Assembly: GCA_020048055.1 (NCBI GenBank)
Contig: JAIFNA010000003.1
Location: 62,001 to 126,000, forward strand
Reading direction: 5' to 3'
DNA from: Arcobacter sp.
Lineage (GTDB): Bacteria; Campylobacterota; Campylobacteria; Campylobacterales; Arcobacteraceae
DNA length: 64,000 nucleotides
In this document: piece after piece, positions 26,730 to 37,635 of the stretch
Position numbering within the stretch: the first letter of the stretch is position 1
How the letters are laid out: each line of letters starts with the position of its first letter
Notes under the pieces: generated by a model
Databases searched by the model: none
Seen by the model: only the letters and a program-made list of their open reading frames with translations
What the model was told of the DNA's origin: nothing
Position numbers and translations under genes: made by a program

Positions 26730-27992
26730 TTACAAACCCACAGCGCTTAAAGTTTTATATTTATTCATATATTGTTGAGCTTCAATTTTTCTCATAGTAT
26801 CAATGGCAACTTGAACTACAATCATAACTGCAACACCACCAAAGAAGAATGGAACACCCATAGCTTTAACAATTAACCATGGAATTGTTGCGACAGCACC
26901 TAAATATACAGAACCCCATAAAGTCAATCTACTTGCAGTTTCATTTAAAAAGTCTTTTGTAGTATCTCCAGTTCTAATACCTGGGATAAATCCACCTTGT
27001 CTTTTTAAGTTTTCACTAATATCTTTTGCATTAAATGTAATTGATGCATAAAAATATGCAAAAAATACAACAAAAATAAATGTCAAAAGGTTAAATGTAT
27101 AACTATTTGGATTAAGATAATCAGCAATAATCATCACATATTCATTTTGACTACCTTGTAAGATAGTAGATGGAAACATTAAAATCGCACTTGCAAAAAT
27201 TACAGGAATAACACCACTAAGATTTAACTTAATAGGGATGTAATTCATAATTCTTTTTGATTGATTTTCCATCATCACTTTTTTGCTATAAGTTATAGGA
27301 ACTCTTCTCTCAGCTAACTCTACATAAATGATAAATCCAACTGTAGCAAGTATTATCACTAATAATGCAATAACTGTTAAGAAATTCATTTGTCCATTGT
27401 TAACTAATTCAACTGTTCCACCTATTGCACTTGGAATTGCGGAAACAATACCTGCAAAAATAATTAAACTTATACCGTTACCAATACCCCTTTGTGTGAT
27501 TTGTTCACCAATCCACATAAGTAACATTGTTCCAGTTAACATCGATATTGTAGCTATAAAGATAAATGTATTAAGATCTAACATAATAGCACTTGCTCCT
27601 GTTTTACCTGTCAATGAGTTTAATCCCATAGAAACACCAATTGCTTGGATTATAGTAATAACAATAGTTGTGTATCTAATGATTTGCATATATTTTTGCA
27701 TTCCGTCTCGCTCTTTTTTCATTTTACCAAGAGCAGGGAAAGTAGCAGCAAGTAGCTCCATAATAATAGAGGCAGTGATGTAAGGCATAATACCAAGTGA
27801 GATAATACTCATTCTTTCAACAGCATTCCCACTAAACATATTAGCAAGTCCCAACGCGTTGTTTGAATTTGTATCAAAAAACTCTTTAATTACATTAAGA
27901 TCGACACCAGGAACTGGCACATAAGCCAGCAATCTGTATATTAAAACAAATCCTAAAGTTATTAAGATTTTATTTAATAAGTCTTTATTCAC
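26730..27992 (-). CDS. secY: Preprotein translocase subunit SecY
   Basis: 420 residues with ten membrane segments. Family motifs include the N-terminal RLLAYVPVPGVD, IISLGIMPYITASII and QRGIGNGISLIIFAGI. It forms the protein-conducting channel with SecE and SecG. The gene sits between rplO (2 bp) and map (3 bp) in the spc part of the cluster. Confidence 0.98.
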   Translation of the reverse strand: MNKDLLNKILITLGFVLIYRLLAYVPVPGVDLNVIKEFFDTNSNNALGLANMFSGNAVERMSIISLGIMPYITASIIMELLAATFPALGKMKKERDGMQKYMQIIRYTTIVITIIQAIGVSMGLNSLTGKTGASAIMLDLNTFIFIATISMLTGTMLLMWIGEQITQRGIGNGISLIIFAGIVSAIPSAIGGTVELVNNGQMNFLTVIALLVIILATVGFIIYVELAERRVPITYSKKVMMENQSKRIMNYIPIKLNLSGVIPVIFASAILMFPSTILQGSQNEYVMIIADYLNPNSYTFNLLTFIFVVFFAYFYASITFNAKDISENLKRQGGFIPGIRTGDTTKDFLNETASRLTLWGSVYLGAVATIPWLIVKAMGVPFFFGGVAVMIVVQVAIDTMRKIEAQQYMNKYKTLSAVGL

Positions 27993-27994
27993 AA

Positions 27995-28399
27995 TTATTT
28001 ACCAGCTGTAACAGTAATGTTTTCGTCTTTGATTTTAGATACTAAATCTTTAGCACCCAATCCGATTAATTTCACTTTTGAAACAGTGCTAGAAATTCTG
28101 TAAACTTCTTTAATTGAAGCCATAGTAATCTCAGCTAATTCAGCTATTTTAGTAACTTTATCAACATTGATTGTCATTGGTTTTACAACTCTTGAAGTAA
28201 ATCCAACTTTAGGAAGTCTTCTATGAAGTGGTTGTTGTCCACCCTCAAAACCTCTTTTCATTGAATAACCACTTCTAGCTTTTTGACCTTTGTTACCTTT
28301 TCCAGCAGTTTTACCGTTACCAGTAGCATGCCCTCTTCCTACTCTTTTACTATTTTTAGTACTTCCAGCAGCAGGAGTTAAATCTTGTAATATTGACAT
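27995..28399 (-). CDS. rplO: 50S ribosomal protein L15
   Basis: 134 residues. It shows the glycine/lysine-rich N-terminal extension ([17 protein letters not shown]) and the [15 protein letters not shown] motif of L15. It binds 23S rRNA late in assembly. It lies between rpsE and secY with gaps of 2-3 bp. Confidence 0.98.
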   Translation of the reverse strand: MSILQDLTPAAGSTKNSKRVGRGHATGNGKTAGKGNKGQKARSGYSMKRGFEGGQQPLHRRLPKVGFTSRVVKPMTINVDKVTKIAELAEITMASIKEVYRISSTVSKVKLIGLGAKDLVSKIKDENITVTAGK

Positions 28400-28402
28400 T
28401 TT

Positions 28403-28846
28403 CTATCCTTTTATCATAGCTAATGCTTCAACAGTAGCTTGAACTAAATTGTTTGGATTATTTGAACCTAAAGATTTTGCAATAATATCTTTAATACCAA
28501 CAAGCTCAAGAACAGGTCTAGCAGCTCCACCAGCAATTAGTCCAGTACCTTCAGATGCAGGTTTTAATAAAATTCTACTTGCATTATATTTATGCTCAAT
28601 ATCATGGTTAATAGTTGTACCATGTACATTAACTTTTACTAAAGATTTAAATGCATCATCAAGTGCTTTCTTGATAGCATCTGGAACCTCTTTAGCTTTA
28701 CCTGTACCAAAACCAACTGTACCTTTTTTATCTCCTACAACAACAAGAGCAGTAAATCTAAATCTTCTACCACCCTTAACAACTTTAGTAACTCTTCCTA
28801 TCTTTACGATAGCTTCTTCGAAATCTTCTCTATTTATTACCGCCAT
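28403..28846 (-). CDS. rpsE: 30S ribosomal protein S5
   Basis: 147 residues from the ATG at 28846 ([12 protein letters not shown]). The adjacent ATG at 28849 is an equal alternative, while the longer frame to 28873 would overlap rplR by 17 bp and is unlikely. AAGGGG precedes the start. The double-stranded RNA-binding domain ([20 protein letters not shown]) and the [11 protein letters not shown] loop are present. S5 contributes to decoding accuracy. Confidence 0.97.
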   Translation of the reverse strand: MAVINREDFEEAIVKIGRVTKVVKGGRRFRFTALVVVGDKKGTVGFGTGKAKEVPDAIKKALDDAFKSLVKVNVHGTTINHDIEHKYNASRILLKPASEGTGLIAGGAARPVLELVGIKDIIAKSLGSNNPNNLVQATVEALAMIKG

Positions 28847-28856
28847 CATAAGCCCC

Positions 28857-29216
28857 TTATACTCTGATTCCATTGTCTCTTAGTGCATCAGCAAAGCTTG
28901 CTATTACACCATGATACAAGTAACCATTTTTATCAAATACAACTGTTTCGATATTTTTAGCTTTTAAGTTTTCTGCCATAACAGCAGCAACTTTAACAAC
29001 ATTTTCTTTATTTACACCAAGTTTCATAGCTCTACTATCAACAGCTGCAAGTGTTACACCAGCAACATCATCGATAGCTTGAGCATAAAAATATTTATTA
29101 GATTTAAAAACTGTAAGTCTAGGTTTAGCTACACTTCCATCAATTTTCCCTCTAATTCTTCTTTTTCTTCTTAATCTTAATGCATTTTTTTTCGCTAAGT
29201 CTTTAATTCTACTCAT
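28857..29216 (-). CDS. rplR: 50S ribosomal protein L18
   Basis: 119 residues with the basic N terminus ([12 protein letters not shown]), [14 protein letters not shown] and the C-terminal [17 protein letters not shown] of L18, which binds 5S rRNA. It lies between rplF and rpsE in normal spc order. Confidence 0.98.
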   Translation of the reverse strand: MSRIKDLAKKNALRLRRKRRIRGKIDGSVAKPRLTVFKSNKYFYAQAIDDVAGVTLAAVDSRAMKLGVNKENVVKVAAVMAENLKAKNIETVVFDKNGYLYHGVIASFADALRDNGIRV

Positions 29217-29226
29217 AATTTATACC

Positions 29227-29763
29227 TTACTTTTTAGAAGTTTTTCCGGCTTTTCTAATGATTGTCTCATCAGTATATTTAACACCTTTACCTTTGTATG
29301 GTTCTGGTTTTCTAAAGCCTCTAATTATTGCAGCAACTTGACCAACTTGTTGTTTGCTACTACCTTTTACATTAATTATATTTTTGTCAACACTAATTTC
29401 AATATCAGCAGGAATATCAAAATTTATAGGATGTGAATAACCAAGTTGTAACTCTAAAATATCACCTTTAACAGCAGCCTTATAACCAACACCGTTAATC
29501 TCTAAAGATTTACTAAATCCTGATACTAAACCAGTGATTGCATTTGCAGTTAATGATCTATAAGTTCCCCAAAATGCTTTATCTTGAGATGTTTCACCCT
29601 TAAGTCTAAATACAATATTTCCTTCAGAAACATCAATTCCAACTCTACTGTGCGTATCAAGTTCAACAACTTTGCTACCTTTTTTGATAACAACAACTGA
29701 ACCATTTACAGATACTTCAATACCAGCTGGTATAGCGATAGGTAATTTACCAATTCTTGACAT
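29227..29763 (-). CDS. rplF: 50S ribosomal protein L6
   Basis: 178 residues. It begins [14 protein letters not shown] and ends with the conserved [12 protein letters not shown] signature and a lysine-rich tail. It binds near the sarcin-ricin loop and factor-binding site. It is 10 bp after rpsH. Confidence 0.98.
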   Translation of the reverse strand: MSRIGKLPIAIPAGIEVSVNGSVVVIKKGSKVVELDTHSRVGIDVSEGNIVFRLKGETSQDKAFWGTYRSLTANAITGLVSGFSKSLEINGVGYKAAVKGDILELQLGYSHPINFDIPADIEISVDKNIINVKGSSKQQVGQVAAIIRGFRKPEPYKGKGVKYTDETIIRKAGKTSKK

Positions 29764-29773
29764 AACTCACCCC

Positions 29774-30172
29774 TTACCATATAGAACAAAGAATTTCACC
29801 ACCAACATTTAGTTTGTAAGCTTCATCATTACTTACAACACCTTTGTTAGTAGAAACAACTATTGTTCCATATCCATTTTTAAAATTTTTAAGTTCAGTA
29901 GCAGATTTATAAACTCTTCTTCCTGGCTTAGATTCTCTTTTTACTTCGTTGATAACACTTTTTTCATTGTCGTCATACTTTAAAACTACTTTTAAAGATT
30001 TTTTATTGTTTCCAATATCTTCTACACTGTAACTTTCAATGTAATTTTTTTGCTTTAAAACATTCATAACTGCTTCAACTGTATTAGAGTGAATTAGAGT
30101 AGTTACTTCTAATTTTCTCATAGCAGCATTTCTGATTCGAGTTATTGCGTCTGCGATTAAATCATTCATCAT
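29774..30172 (-). CDS. rpsH: 30S ribosomal protein S8
   Basis: 132 residues. The family start [15 protein letters not shown] is preceded by one extra Met; AGGA lies seven bases before the first ATG, so 30172 is kept, with 30169 as alternative. The C-terminal GGEILCSIW is typical. In E. coli S8 also represses the spc operon; no such site was identified here. Confidence 0.97.
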   Translation of the reverse strand: MMNDLIADAITRIRNAAMRKLEVTTLIHSNTVEAVMNVLKQKNYIESYSVEDIGNNKKSLKVVLKYDDNEKSVINEVKRESKPGRRVYKSATELKNFKNGYGTIVVSTNKGVVSNDEAYKLNVGGEILCSIW

Positions 30173-30205
30173 GGGCTTATCCTCTTTCTTTTTTTATTTT
30201 AATTG

Positions 30206-30391
30206 TTACCAACTAGCTTTTCTAATTCCAGGAATTAATCCCTCATTAGCCATCTTTCTTAAACATATTCTACAAAGTCCAAAATCTCTATAAACAGATT
30301 TTGGTCTTCCACAAATTGAACATCTTGTGTACGCTCTAGTAGAAAATTTAGCAGGTTTAGCTGCTTTTAGTATCATAGCTTTCTTTGCCAT
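30206..30391 (-). CDS. rpsN: 30S ribosomal protein S14, zinc-binding type
   Basis: 61 residues, the short C+ form with two CxxC pairs ([20 protein letters not shown]) that bind zinc. It is sometimes named rpsZ. The longer zinc-independent form is not seen here. It lies directly after rplE with a one-base overlap. Confidence 0.97.
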   Translation of the reverse strand: MAKKAMILKAAKPAKFSTRAYTRCSICGRPKSVYRDFGLCRICLRKMANEGLIPGIRKASW

Positions 30392-30942
30392 TATGCTCTC
30401 CCAGTTTTAGTAAACGGTACACCAAGAAGTTCTAACAATCTAAATGATTGTACATCACTATCTGTTGTAGTTGTTATTGAAATATTCATTCCGTGAGTTT
30501 TGATGATATTATCATACTCAACTTCTGGGAACATCAATTGCTCATCAAGACCGAAGTTAAAGTTACCGTGACCGTCAAATCCAGTTCTATCAACTCCTCT
30601 AAAGTCTTTTACTCTTGGAAGTGCTATTGAGCATAATTTATCCATAAAATTATACATTTGCTCACCTCTAAGTGTAACTTTAACACCAACTGGCATATCT
30701 TCTCTAACTTTAAAACCAGCAACTGATTTTTTAGATTTGATAGTAACAGCTTTTTGTCCAGCAATTAAAGAGATAGTATCGCTAATATTTTGCATTAATT
30801 TAGTATCTTTCATAGCTTCACCAGCACCCACAGAGATAGTAACTTTCTCTAAAGCAGGTGTTAACATTTTGTTTTGAACAAATTCAGATTGTAAAACAGG
30901 TCTGATTTCATTTTTATATTTTTCAAATAATCGTGCAGCCAT
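30391..30942 (-). CDS. rplE: 50S ribosomal protein L5
   Basis: 183 residues from the ATG at 30942 ([13 protein letters not shown]), chosen because GAGGGTGA lies seven bases upstream; an in-frame GTG at 30951 would overlap the rplX stop. It contains the [19 protein letters not shown] segment near its end and contacts 5S rRNA and P-site tRNA. Confidence 0.97.
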   Translation of the reverse strand: MAARLFEKYKNEIRPVLQSEFVQNKMLTPALEKVTISVGAGEAMKDTKLMQNISDTISLIAGQKAVTIKSKKSVAGFKVREDMPVGVKVTLRGEQMYNFMDKLCSIALPRVKDFRGVDRTGFDGHGNFNFGLDEQLMFPEVEYDNIIKTHGMNISITTTTDSDVQSFRLLELLGVPFTKTGRA

Positions 30943-30943
30943 A

Positions 30944-31183
30944 TTATTCACCCTCTACTTTTGATACATTAGAGATATCAATTGGCATCTCTTTATTTAC
31001 AAAACCACCATTTGGGTTTTTCTCAGCATCTGGTTTAACAGTTTTTTTAGCAATTTTACAATCTTTAACGATCACTTTTCCTAATTTAGGAAACACTGCT
31101 AATACTTCACTGATTTTACCTTTATCATCACCAGCAATAATTTTTACACTATCACCTTTTTTAATTTTATATTTAGTAGCCAT
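30944..31183 (-). CDS. rplX: 50S ribosomal protein L24
   Basis: 79 residues with the KOW motif ([20 protein letters not shown]). It starts assembly of the large subunit at the 5' end of 23S rRNA. It is shorter than the E. coli protein but usual for this phylum. Its start overlaps the rplN stop by one base. Confidence 0.97.
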   Translation of the reverse strand: MATKYKIKKGDSVKIIAGDDKGKISEVLAVFPKLGKVIVKDCKIAKKTVKPDAEKNPNGGFVNKEMPIDISNVSKVEGE

Positions 31184-31554
31184 TATAATACCTCCGGAGC
31201 AAGTGAAACAATTTTCATAAATCCACTATATCTAACTTCTCTAGCAACTGGTCCGAAAATTCTCGTTCCAATTGGTTCTCTTTTTGCATCTATAATAACA
31301 GCTGCATTATCATCAAATCTAATTAAAGAACCATTTTCTCTTTGAACCTCTTTATGAGTTCTAACGATAACAGCTTTAACAACTTGACCTCTTTTAATCT
31401 TAGCAGCATGTGGAACAGCTTTTTTTACTGAAGCCACGATTACATCACCAACTGTTGCGTATCTTCTTTTAGAACCACCTAAAACTTTAATACACATAAT
31501 CTCTTTAGCACCACTGTTGTCAGCTACATTTAATCTTGTAAAACTTTGAATCAT
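31183..31554 (-). CDS. rplN: 50S ribosomal protein L14
   Basis: 123 residues with [17 protein letters not shown] and the conserved [10 protein letters not shown]-terminal motif. It lies at the subunit interface and contacts L19. Overlaps of one base with rpsQ and rplX indicate translational coupling. Confidence 0.98.
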   Translation of the reverse strand: MIQSFTRLNVADNSGAKEIMCIKVLGGSKRRYATVGDVIVASVKKAVPHAAKIKRGQVVKAVIVRTHKEVQRENGSLIRFDDNAAVIIDAKREPIGTRIFGPVAREVRYSGFMKIVSLAPEVL

Positions 31555-31808
31555 TAGTTAACTCCCGCAGAAATTATTGTATTTAATCTAAAAGACTTAG
31601 TTTTAGATAATGGTCTGCATTCAACAGCCGAAATTGTATCACCAACATTCACTTCATTTTTTTCATCATGAACTAAATATTTTTTAAATCTCTTTACAGT
31701 TTTGTGGTATTTTGGGTGTAAAACTTTTCTCGTTACAAGAACAGATACAGTTTTGTCTCCGCTTCTTTTAACCACAACACCTTGAATTTCTCTTTTATGT
31801 GAATTCAT
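31554..31808 (-). CDS. rpsQ: 30S ribosomal protein S17
   Basis: 84 residues from the ATG at 31808 ([12 protein letters not shown]), which has AAGGATAAG just upstream; a longer frame to 31829 would overlap rpmC and is not used. The OB fold with [18 protein letters not shown] is typical. It is a primary binder of 16S rRNA. Confidence 0.97.
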   Translation of the reverse strand: MNSHKREIQGVVVKRSGDKTVSVLVTRKVLHPKYHKTVKRFKKYLVHDEKNEVNVGDTISAVECRPLSKTKSFRLNTIISAGVN

Positions 31809-31818
31809 TATCTTATCC

Positions 31819-32010
31819 TTAGTTTGCACTAACTGCAGTTATAGCAGTTTGAATTCTAGCTATATCTTTTTTAACTAGCTTTAATTCACTTGTGTTAGTT
31901 AATTGCATTGTTTTTAACTTAGCTCTAAGTTCAAACAATAACACCTTTTTCTCTTTTAATAATGCTTTTAGTTCTTCTAAACTTTTAGTATTTAAATCAG
32001 AATATATCAT
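31819..32010 (-). CDS. rpmC: 50S ribosomal protein L29
   Basis: 63 residues, two helices, with the [20 protein letters not shown] start of the family. It sits by the peptide exit tunnel. Its start lies 14 bp inside the end of rplP, an unusually long overlap for this cluster. Confidence 0.97.
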   Translation of the reverse strand: MIYSDLNTKSLEELKALLKEKKVLLFELRAKLKTMQLTNTSELKLVKKDIARIQTAITAVSAN

Positions 32011-32422
32011 TTTGCGCCTCTAATGTTACGATTTTTGTTTTAAATGGTAATTTATGAAGAGCTAAAGTTAATGCTTCTCTTGCTAATGATTCTTCAACAC
32101 CAGCCATCTCAAAACAAATTCTACCTGGCTTAATGTTCATTACCCATTTATCAACACTTCCTTTACCTTTACCCATCCTAGTTTCAAGTGGTTTAGCAGT
32201 TAAAGGTTTATCAGGGAATACAGTAATCCAAACTTTACCAGTTCTTTTTACTTTTCTCGTCATTGCAATCCTTGCTGCTTCGATTTGTCTTGAATCTATT
32301 CTTCCATGTTCTAAAGCTTTAAGTCCGATAGTTCCGTAAGAAAGTTCGCACCCTCTCATAGAGTTTCCTCTATTTCTACCTTTCATCACTTTTCTGAATT
32401 TAGTTCTTTTAGGCATTAACAT
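31997..32422 (-). CDS. rplP: 50S ribosomal protein L16
   Basis: 141 residues, [19 protein letters not shown] start, central [20 protein letters not shown] loop. It contacts A-site tRNA. It lies 2 bp after rpsC and overlaps rpmC by 14 bp. Confidence 0.98.
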   Translation of the reverse strand: MLMPKRTKFRKVMKGRNRGNSMRGCELSYGTIGLKALEHGRIDSRQIEAARIAMTRKVKRTGKVWITVFPDKPLTAKPLETRMGKGKGSVDKWVMNIKPGRICFEMAGVEESLAREALTLALHKLPFKTKIVTLEAQNDIF

Positions 32423-32424
32423 GA

Positions 32425-33132
32425 TTAGTTACCTCTTCTTGCTGGTTTACTTGGTCTTCTTTTTTTGTTATCAAACTCTTCAGTTTTTTCTGGTTGGATA
32501 CCTTTTGCAAGTACTTCACCTTTGAAAATCCAAACTTTAATTCCAGTACAACCATAAGTAGTATGACCTTCAGCAAAACCATAATCGATTTTTGCTCTTA
32601 ATGTATGCAATGGAACTCTTCCTTCTAAATACCACTCAGTTCTAGCCATTTCAGCTCCACCAAGTCTTCCAGAAACAGACACTTTAATACCTTTTGCTCC
32701 AGCTTTGATAGCATTTTGCATAACTCTTTTCATAGCTCTTCTAAATGCAACTCTTCTTTCAAGTTGTTGAGCTACATTTTCAGCAGCTAATTGAGCAGAA
32801 AGGAAAGGTTTTCTCTCTTCTTTGATATTTACAGCGATCTCTTTTCCAACTAATGATGCAAGAGCAGTTTTGATCTTCTCAACATCAGCACCTTTTTTAC
32901 CAATTATGATACCTGGTTTAGCTGCAACGATAGTAACTCTAACTTTTTTAGCAGTTCTTTCGATTACAGTTTGTGCTATACCAGCATAATAAAGTTCTTT
33001 TTTAATATATTTTCTGATTTTATCATCTTCGGCTATATTAGCAGGCATTTTATCAAAACTTGGAAACCATCTGCTTTCCCAGTTTCTATTAATCCCTAAT
33101 CTTAGTCCAATTGGATTTACTTTTTGACCCAT
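32425..33132 (-). CDS. rpsC: 30S ribosomal protein S3
   Basis: 235 residues. It has the N-terminal [13 protein letters not shown], a KH domain with the GXXG-like [10 protein letters not shown], and the [11 protein letters not shown] motif. It forms part of the mRNA entry channel. Its start overlaps the rplV stop by one base. Confidence 0.98.
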   Translation of the reverse strand: MGQKVNPIGLRLGINRNWESRWFPSFDKMPANIAEDDKIRKYIKKELYYAGIAQTVIERTAKKVRVTIVAAKPGIIIGKKGADVEKIKTALASLVGKEIAVNIKEERKPFLSAQLAAENVAQQLERRVAFRRAMKRVMQNAIKAGAKGIKVSVSGRLGGAEMARTEWYLEGRVPLHTLRAKIDYGFAEGHTTYGCTGIKVWIFKGEVLAKGIQPEKTEEFDNKKRRPSKPARRGN

Positions 33133-33461
33133 TACTTATCTCCTTCTCTTGCAGCTACTTCAACATAAATATGTGCAGTAGGTCTATGCTTAGGTGATGC
33201 ACTTCCTCTAGCTCGTGGAGTAAATCTCTTAAGAACTGGACCTTTGTCAACTCTACAACTTGTAACGATTGCGTCTTCTGATTCTAAACCAGCATTAGCA
33301 ACAGCAGAAGCTATAACTTTTGCAATAATTCCAGCTGCTTTATTTGGAGTAAACTCTAAAGAAGCGATAGCCACTTCAGCATTCATACCTTGAACTTCTC
33401 TAGCTATTAATCTAGCTTTAATTGGAGAAAGTCTAATAAATTTCAATGTTGCTTTACTCAT
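33132..33461 (-). CDS. rplV: 50S ribosomal protein L22
   Basis: 109 residues with [15 protein letters not shown] and the C-terminal beta-hairpin signature [16 protein letters not shown], which lines the exit tunnel. It lies between rpsS and rpsC. Confidence 0.98.
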   Translation of the reverse strand: MSKATLKFIRLSPIKARLIAREVQGMNAEVAIASLEFTPNKAAGIIAKVIASAVANAGLESEDAIVTSCRVDKGPVLKRFTPRARGSASPKHRPTAHIYVEVAAREGDK

Positions 33462-33464
33462 TGA

Positions 33465-33743
33465 TTAACCTACCTTTCTTTGAACAGAACCTTTGTGTCC
33501 CTTAAATGTTCTAGTTGGTGCAAATTCACCTAATTTATAACCGATATGATTTTCAGTAATAGTTACTGGGATGAAATTTCTTCCATTGTGTACAGTAAAT
33601 GTTAATCCTATCATAGTTGGTAAAATCGTACTTCTTCTTGACCAAGTTTTAATTGGTTTTTTGTCATTAGTTTCTATAGCTTTAGTCACTTTTTTTGATA
33701 AATGAGCATCAACAAATGGACCTTTTTTAATACTTCTTGCCAT
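33465..33743 (-). CDS. rpsS: 30S ribosomal protein S19
   Basis: 92 residues, [11 protein letters not shown] start and the [20 protein letters not shown] motif. It is located on the 30S head with S13. It lies 9 bp after rplB. Confidence 0.98.
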   Translation of the reverse strand: MARSIKKGPFVDAHLSKKVTKAIETNDKKPIKTWSRRSTILPTMIGLTFTVHNGRNFIPVTITENHIGYKLGEFAPTRTFKGHKGSVQRKVG

Positions 33744-33752
33744 TATTTACCC

Positions 33753-34580
33753 TTATTTCTTTCTTTTTGAGATAATCAGTCTATCACTAGCTTTTTTCTT
33801 TCTAGTTTTATAACCTTTAGTTGGCATACCCCATGGAGTAACAGGATGTCTACCTGGACCAGTTTTACCTTCACCTCCACCGTGTGGGTGATCGATTGGG
33901 TTCATTGCAGATCCTCTTGTTTGTGGTCTAATACCCATATGTCTAGCACGACCAGCTTTACCAATTACCATATTAGAATAATCTTCATTTCCAACTATTC
34001 CAATTGTAGCCATACAAACACCAAGAATTTTTCTCATCTCACCGCTTGGAAGTCTCATAATTACATACTTGTCTTCTCTACCCATAACTTGAGCATATCC
34101 ACCAGCAGATCTTGCGATTTGACCACCATGTCCTGGACTCATCTCAATATTATGAACCATTGTACCAACAGGGATACTCATAAGTTGCATAGCATTACCA
34201 GTTTTAATATCAAGACCACTTATAGCCGCTTGTATACTATCTCCAACTTTCATACCACTTGCTTGTAATATATATCTTTTGTCACCATCAACATAAGTAA
34301 CAAGACAAATTCTACAATTTCTGTATGGGTCATATTCAACAGTTGTTACTGTACCTGGAATATCAAATTTATTTCTTTTAAAATCGATAATTCTATATTG
34401 TTTTTTTGCACCAGCTTCTTTATGTCTGCTTGTTATTCTTCCGTTATTATTTCTACCAGCAGTAGCTTTCACTTTTACTAAAAGAGATTTAACAGTAGGT
34501 TTTGAAGTAATATCAGAAGTGTCCATAACACTCATAAATCTTCTTGCAGGTGTAATTGGTCTAAATTTTTTAATTGCCAT
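33753..34580 (-). CDS. rplB: 50S ribosomal protein L2
   Basis: 275 residues with the OB and SH3-like domains. The peptidyl-transferase-associated loop [20 protein letters not shown] contains the conserved histidine. It is needed for subunit joining. Order rplW-rplB-rpsS is normal. Confidence 0.98.
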   Translation of the reverse strand: MAIKKFRPITPARRFMSVMDTSDITSKPTVKSLLVKVKATAGRNNNGRITSRHKEAGAKKQYRIIDFKRNKFDIPGTVTTVEYDPYRNCRICLVTYVDGDKRYILQASGMKVGDSIQAAISGLDIKTGNAMQLMSIPVGTMVHNIEMSPGHGGQIARSAGGYAQVMGREDKYVIMRLPSGEMRKILGVCMATIGIVGNEDYSNMVIGKAGRARHMGIRPQTRGSAMNPIDHPHGGGEGKTGPGRHPVTPWGMPTKGYKTRKKKASDRLIISKRKK

Positions 34581-34591
34581 CTTTACTTTCC

Positions 34592-34873
34592 TTATGCCGA
34601 TAGGTTCGCTATTTGAGCGCCTTCAGGTAATGTTACATAGAATTTTTTGAAGTCTGGACGAGATCCAATTCTCCCTTTAAATCTTTTAACTTTACCATTT
34701 TGTCTTAAAGAATTTACATTTTTAGGTGTTACTCCAAAATACTCTTTAAATACCTCTTTTAATCCATTTTTAGTCATTTTAGGACTAGTCTGAACAACAA
34801 TTACTCCATTTTCTTGAAGTGCTATTGTTTTTTCTGTATAAAGGATCGATTTGATATCTGTAATATCTGCCAT
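34592..34873 (-). CDS. rplW: 50S ribosomal protein L23
   Basis: 93 residues with the loop region [19 protein letters not shown]. It lies at the exit tunnel and is the docking site for trigger factor and SRP. It is 15 bp after rplD. Confidence 0.97.
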   Translation of the reverse strand: MADITDIKSILYTEKTIALQENGVIVVQTSPKMTKNGLKEVFKEYFGVTPKNVNSLRQNGKVKRFKGRIGSRPDFKKFYVTLPEGAQIANLSA

Positions 34874-34888
34874 ATTTTACCCTTCTTC

Positions 34889-35494
34889 TTAAGCTATTAA
34901 GCTGTCAACCACAGCTTTTTCAATCAATATTGAGTGAAAAGCAGCTATTGCATAAGCATTTAATTCTGATTTTTCTATCACATAACAATTTTTAATATTT
35001 CTAAATGCAAGGTATGTATTGTCATCAAAATTTTCAACAACAATCAATACATCTCTTTTGTTTATTTTATTAACTATTGCAGCCGCATCTTTAGTTTTTG
35101 CAGATTCAACTTTTATAGAATCAACAACAAATAAACAACCTTTTTCAGCCTGAGCATTAATTGCATAATTAAGTGCTAAAACTTTTTGTTTTTTATTTAT
35201 TTTTTGGTTGTAGTTTCTATTTGATGGTCCAAAAACTTGTCCACCGCCAACGAATAATGGTGATCTTTTAGAACCCCATCTAGCTGCTCCACTTCCTTTT
35301 TGTGATTTAGGTTTTTTACCACCACCACTAACTTCACTTCTATTTTTAACTCTAGCCGTATTAGATCTTAAAGATGCCAAATAAGACTTTACAAATAGGT
35401 GTAAGTTATGTGCATTAATATTTTGAAATTTCTCTGGTAAAACTATTTCACCATTTGCTTCAAATTTATCATTTAGTACTACTAATTTAGACAT
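34889..35494 (-). CDS. rplD: 50S ribosomal protein L4
   Basis: 201 residues with the tunnel-loop signature [20 protein letters not shown]. In E. coli L4 also regulates the S10 operon through its leader; whether this occurs here is unknown. It overlaps rplC by one base. Confidence 0.97.
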   Translation of the reverse strand: MSKLVVLNDKFEANGEIVLPEKFQNINAHNLHLFVKSYLASLRSNTARVKNRSEVSGGGKKPKSQKGSGAARWGSKRSPLFVGGGQVFGPSNRNYNQKINKKQKVLALNYAINAQAEKGCLFVVDSIKVESAKTKDAAAIVNKINKRDVLIVVENFDDNTYLAFRNIKNCYVIEKSELNAYAIAAFHSILIEKAVVDSLIA

Positions 35495-36066
35495 TACGCT
35501 ATCCTTACTTTTCCTAATGAACCGTTTGCGCCAGCAACAGATCCTTTAAGAACTAATATTCCAGTCTCTTTATCAAAAGAAACTATGTTGTTTTTATGAG
35601 TAATTGTTTCATTACCATATTGTCCTGGCATTTTCTTACCTGGTTGTACTCTTCCTGGCCATTCACAGTTACCAATTGATCCTGTTCTTCTACCCATTCT
35701 GTGTCCGTGAGAACCTCTACCACCAGCAAAATTCCATCTTTTTACAACACCTGAAAATCCTCTACCTTTAGTTTTAAATGTTGATTTTACAACCACACCT
35801 TCAACTAACATTGAGCTATCTAAATCTCCAGCTTCAGTGTTTACAACATTCATTGTTGCAAATCTATTAAACTCTTTTGAGATGTTGTATTTTTTTTGTT
35901 GCCCTTCGATAGCTTTGTTAAATTTCTTACCACTGCTATATGCAACTATTGCTACACCATTATTAACTTCACAAACTTTAGCATCTAATACTTTTACTAA
36001 TGTAACAGGTATCGCAGGTACTGTAATAGTTCTACTCATTCCGATTTTTTCTACAATAAATTCCAT
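35494..36066 (-). CDS. rplC: 50S ribosomal protein L3
   Basis: 190 residues with the conserved central motif [20 protein letters not shown], which includes the loop that reaches the peptidyl-transferase centre. It is 10 bp after rpsJ. Confidence 0.98.
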   Translation of the reverse strand: MEFIVEKIGMSRTITVPAIPVTLVKVLDAKVCEVNNGVAIVAYSSGKKFNKAIEGQQKKYNISKEFNRFATMNVVNTEAGDLDSSMLVEGVVVKSTFKTKGRGFSGVVKRWNFAGGRGSHGHRMGRRTGSIGNCEWPGRVQPGKKMPGQYGNETITHKNNIVSFDKETGILVLKGSVAGANGSLGKVRIA

Positions 36067-36076
36067 CTATTACCTC

Positions 36077-36391
36077 CTACTCTTTACCCATTGATCTTAC
36101 TTCTACATCCACTTCTGGTGCAAGATCAAGTTTCATTAACGAATCGATTGTATCTGGTGTTGCAGATACAATATCAATAATTCTTGCATGAATTCTAATT
36201 TCGAATTGCTCTCTGCTTGATTTATTAACATGTGGCGATTTTATAACAGTATATCTTCTGAATTTTGTAGGGATTGGAATCGGTCCTACTAATTCAGCTC
36301 CTGTTCGTTTAACAGCTTCGATAATCGAAGCAACAGAACGATCTAAAACTCTATGATCATAAGCTTTAAGCTTTAATCTTATTTTTTCCAT
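36077..36391 (-). CDS. rpsJ: 30S ribosomal protein S10
   Basis: 104 residues from the ATG at 36391 ([17 protein letters not shown]), preceded by AAAGGA; a longer frame to 36421 would add ten residues not found in the family. It contains the [15 protein letters not shown] signature. It is the first gene of the 23-gene minus-strand cluster and also the NusE antitermination factor. Confidence 0.97.
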   Translation of the reverse strand: MEKIRLKLKAYDHRVLDRSVASIIEAVKRTGAELVGPIPIPTKFRRYTVIKSPHVNKSSREQFEIRIHARIIDIVSATPDTIDSLMKLDLAPEVDVEVRSMGKE

Positions 36392-36458
36392 TGTTTTTCC
36401 TTTAAAGAACTCGTCAGGCATTATTTTAATACAACCCTGATCTTATGTATGAGGCGGG

Positions 36459-36487
36459 ATTTTAGCCAAAAAGATTGTTAAAGTCAA
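36459..36487 (-). promoter_or_regulatory. Promoter of the ribosomal protein cluster
   Basis: On the minus strand: TTGACT (36487-36482), 17-bp spacer ending in TTTTTGGC, TAAAAT (36464-36459). The leader to rpsJ is about 60 nt, too short for an E. coli-type S10 leader. It is the only strong promoter seen for the whole cluster. Confidence 0.8.
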
Positions 36488-36570
36488 TAATATTAGAGTG
36501 ATTTTTAGACAAATTTATCCAATTTTTGTGAATTTATTTCCTTTTAATAAGGAACATATTAATATTTTAC

Positions 36571-37635
36571 ATGAATATCTTAGAAACTCTTTATGAAAAC
36601 AAAATCACTTTTCCAACTCTTTTTGATAGAAAAGTTGTCATTAATAATAAAAAAACATTTTTATTTGGTCCAAAACTATGTGGTAAAACTTCAATTATTT
36701 TTAATTATTTAAAAGAAAATGATGAAAATTATCTATATATTGATTTTGATGATTTTAGATACGACATTGAGGACTTAAGTGAATTACAAACTTTTATCAC
36801 AAAGAATAAAATAAAAACTTGTATTATTGAAAACTACATTAATGGATTTACTTTACCAAATATTGATACTTTAATACTTACAGGTCTTTACAAATCTTAT
36901 ATTCCAGACTTTTCATACATTAAGGTTATGCCATTAGATTTTGAAGAGTTTTTACTTTTTGATACAAAACACCAAAATACAACCAATAGTTTTAATAGCT
37001 TTTTGAAATATGGAAATATTCCAGAAATTATTGAAGTCAAAGACTACAAAAAGATAAATAGAAACAAAGAGTTAATTAAACTATACGATGCCAATCAAAA
37101 TACAATTGAAATATTAAAAATCCTAGTTAAGTCATCTGGTGAGCTTAAATCACCATTTTGGCTCTACAATATCCTTAAAAAGAATATAAAAATCTCTAAA
37201 GATTTTTTTTACAAAACAATAAAAGATTTTGAAAACAACAATACAATTATCTTTTGTCCAAAATTCAATCAGCCAAATGCAGTCAAAAAAATATTTTGTT
37301 TCAATTTTGCCCTTATTGATATTGTAAGCTACAAAAAGAATTTTTCAAATCTATTTTCTAATATGATTTTCCTTGAATTATTTAATCAAAATCAAGAGAT
37401 CTTTTATCTTGAGTATATTGATTTTTATACTCCACATAATAATAGTATAGTTTTGAGTATCCCATTTTACAATACTTTACAAATGTCAAAAATTCTACCC
37501 AAACTACTAAAGTATATTGATGAGCTTAAAATAAATAAAATAACAATCGTAACAATTAGTAATTTTGATACACTTTATGTTGATAAAATTGAAGCACAAA
37601 TTATCCCATTTTACGAATGGGCATTAGGAAAATAG
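36571..37635 (+). CDS. ATP-binding protein, AAA_14/DUF4143-like
   Basis: 354 residues. Walker A is FGPKLCGKTSI (residues 32-42). A short domain follows with YLYIDFDDFRYD and a Walker-B-like hydrophobic strand, and then KVMPLDFEEFLLFD, the pattern of the AAA_14 family. The C-terminal part has a winged-helix-like stretch and a nuclease-fold-like region (FYLEYIDFYTP) as in DUF4143. Such proteins are widespread in Campylobacterota; the role is unknown. It ends directly at the rnhB start (no gap), so the two are cotranscribed. Confidence 0.75.
   Translation: MNILETLYENKITFPTLFDRKVVINNKKTFLFGPKLCGKTSIIFNYLKENDENYLYIDFDDFRYDIEDLSELQTFITKNKIKTCIIENYINGFTLPNIDTLILTGLYKSYIPDFSYIKVMPLDFEEFLLFDTKHQNTTNSFNSFLKYGNIPEIIEVKDYKKINRNKELIKLYDANQNTIEILKILVKSSGELKSPFWLYNILKKNIKISKDFFYKTIKDFENNNTIIFCPKFNQPNAVKKIFCFNFALIDIVSYKKNFSNLFSNMIFLELFNQNQEIFYLEYIDFYTPHNNSIVLSIPFYNTLQMSKILPKLLKYIDELKINKITIVTISNFDTLYVDKIEAQIIPFYEWALGK

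Noticed and set aside
27328-28883. Long plus-strand frames opposite secY and rpsE (up to 151 codons)
   Set aside because: They are mirror frames of conserved genes and have no start signals.
36392-36458. E. coli-type S10 leader regulated by L4
   Set aside because: The leader is about 60 nt and shows no stable hairpins of the known type.
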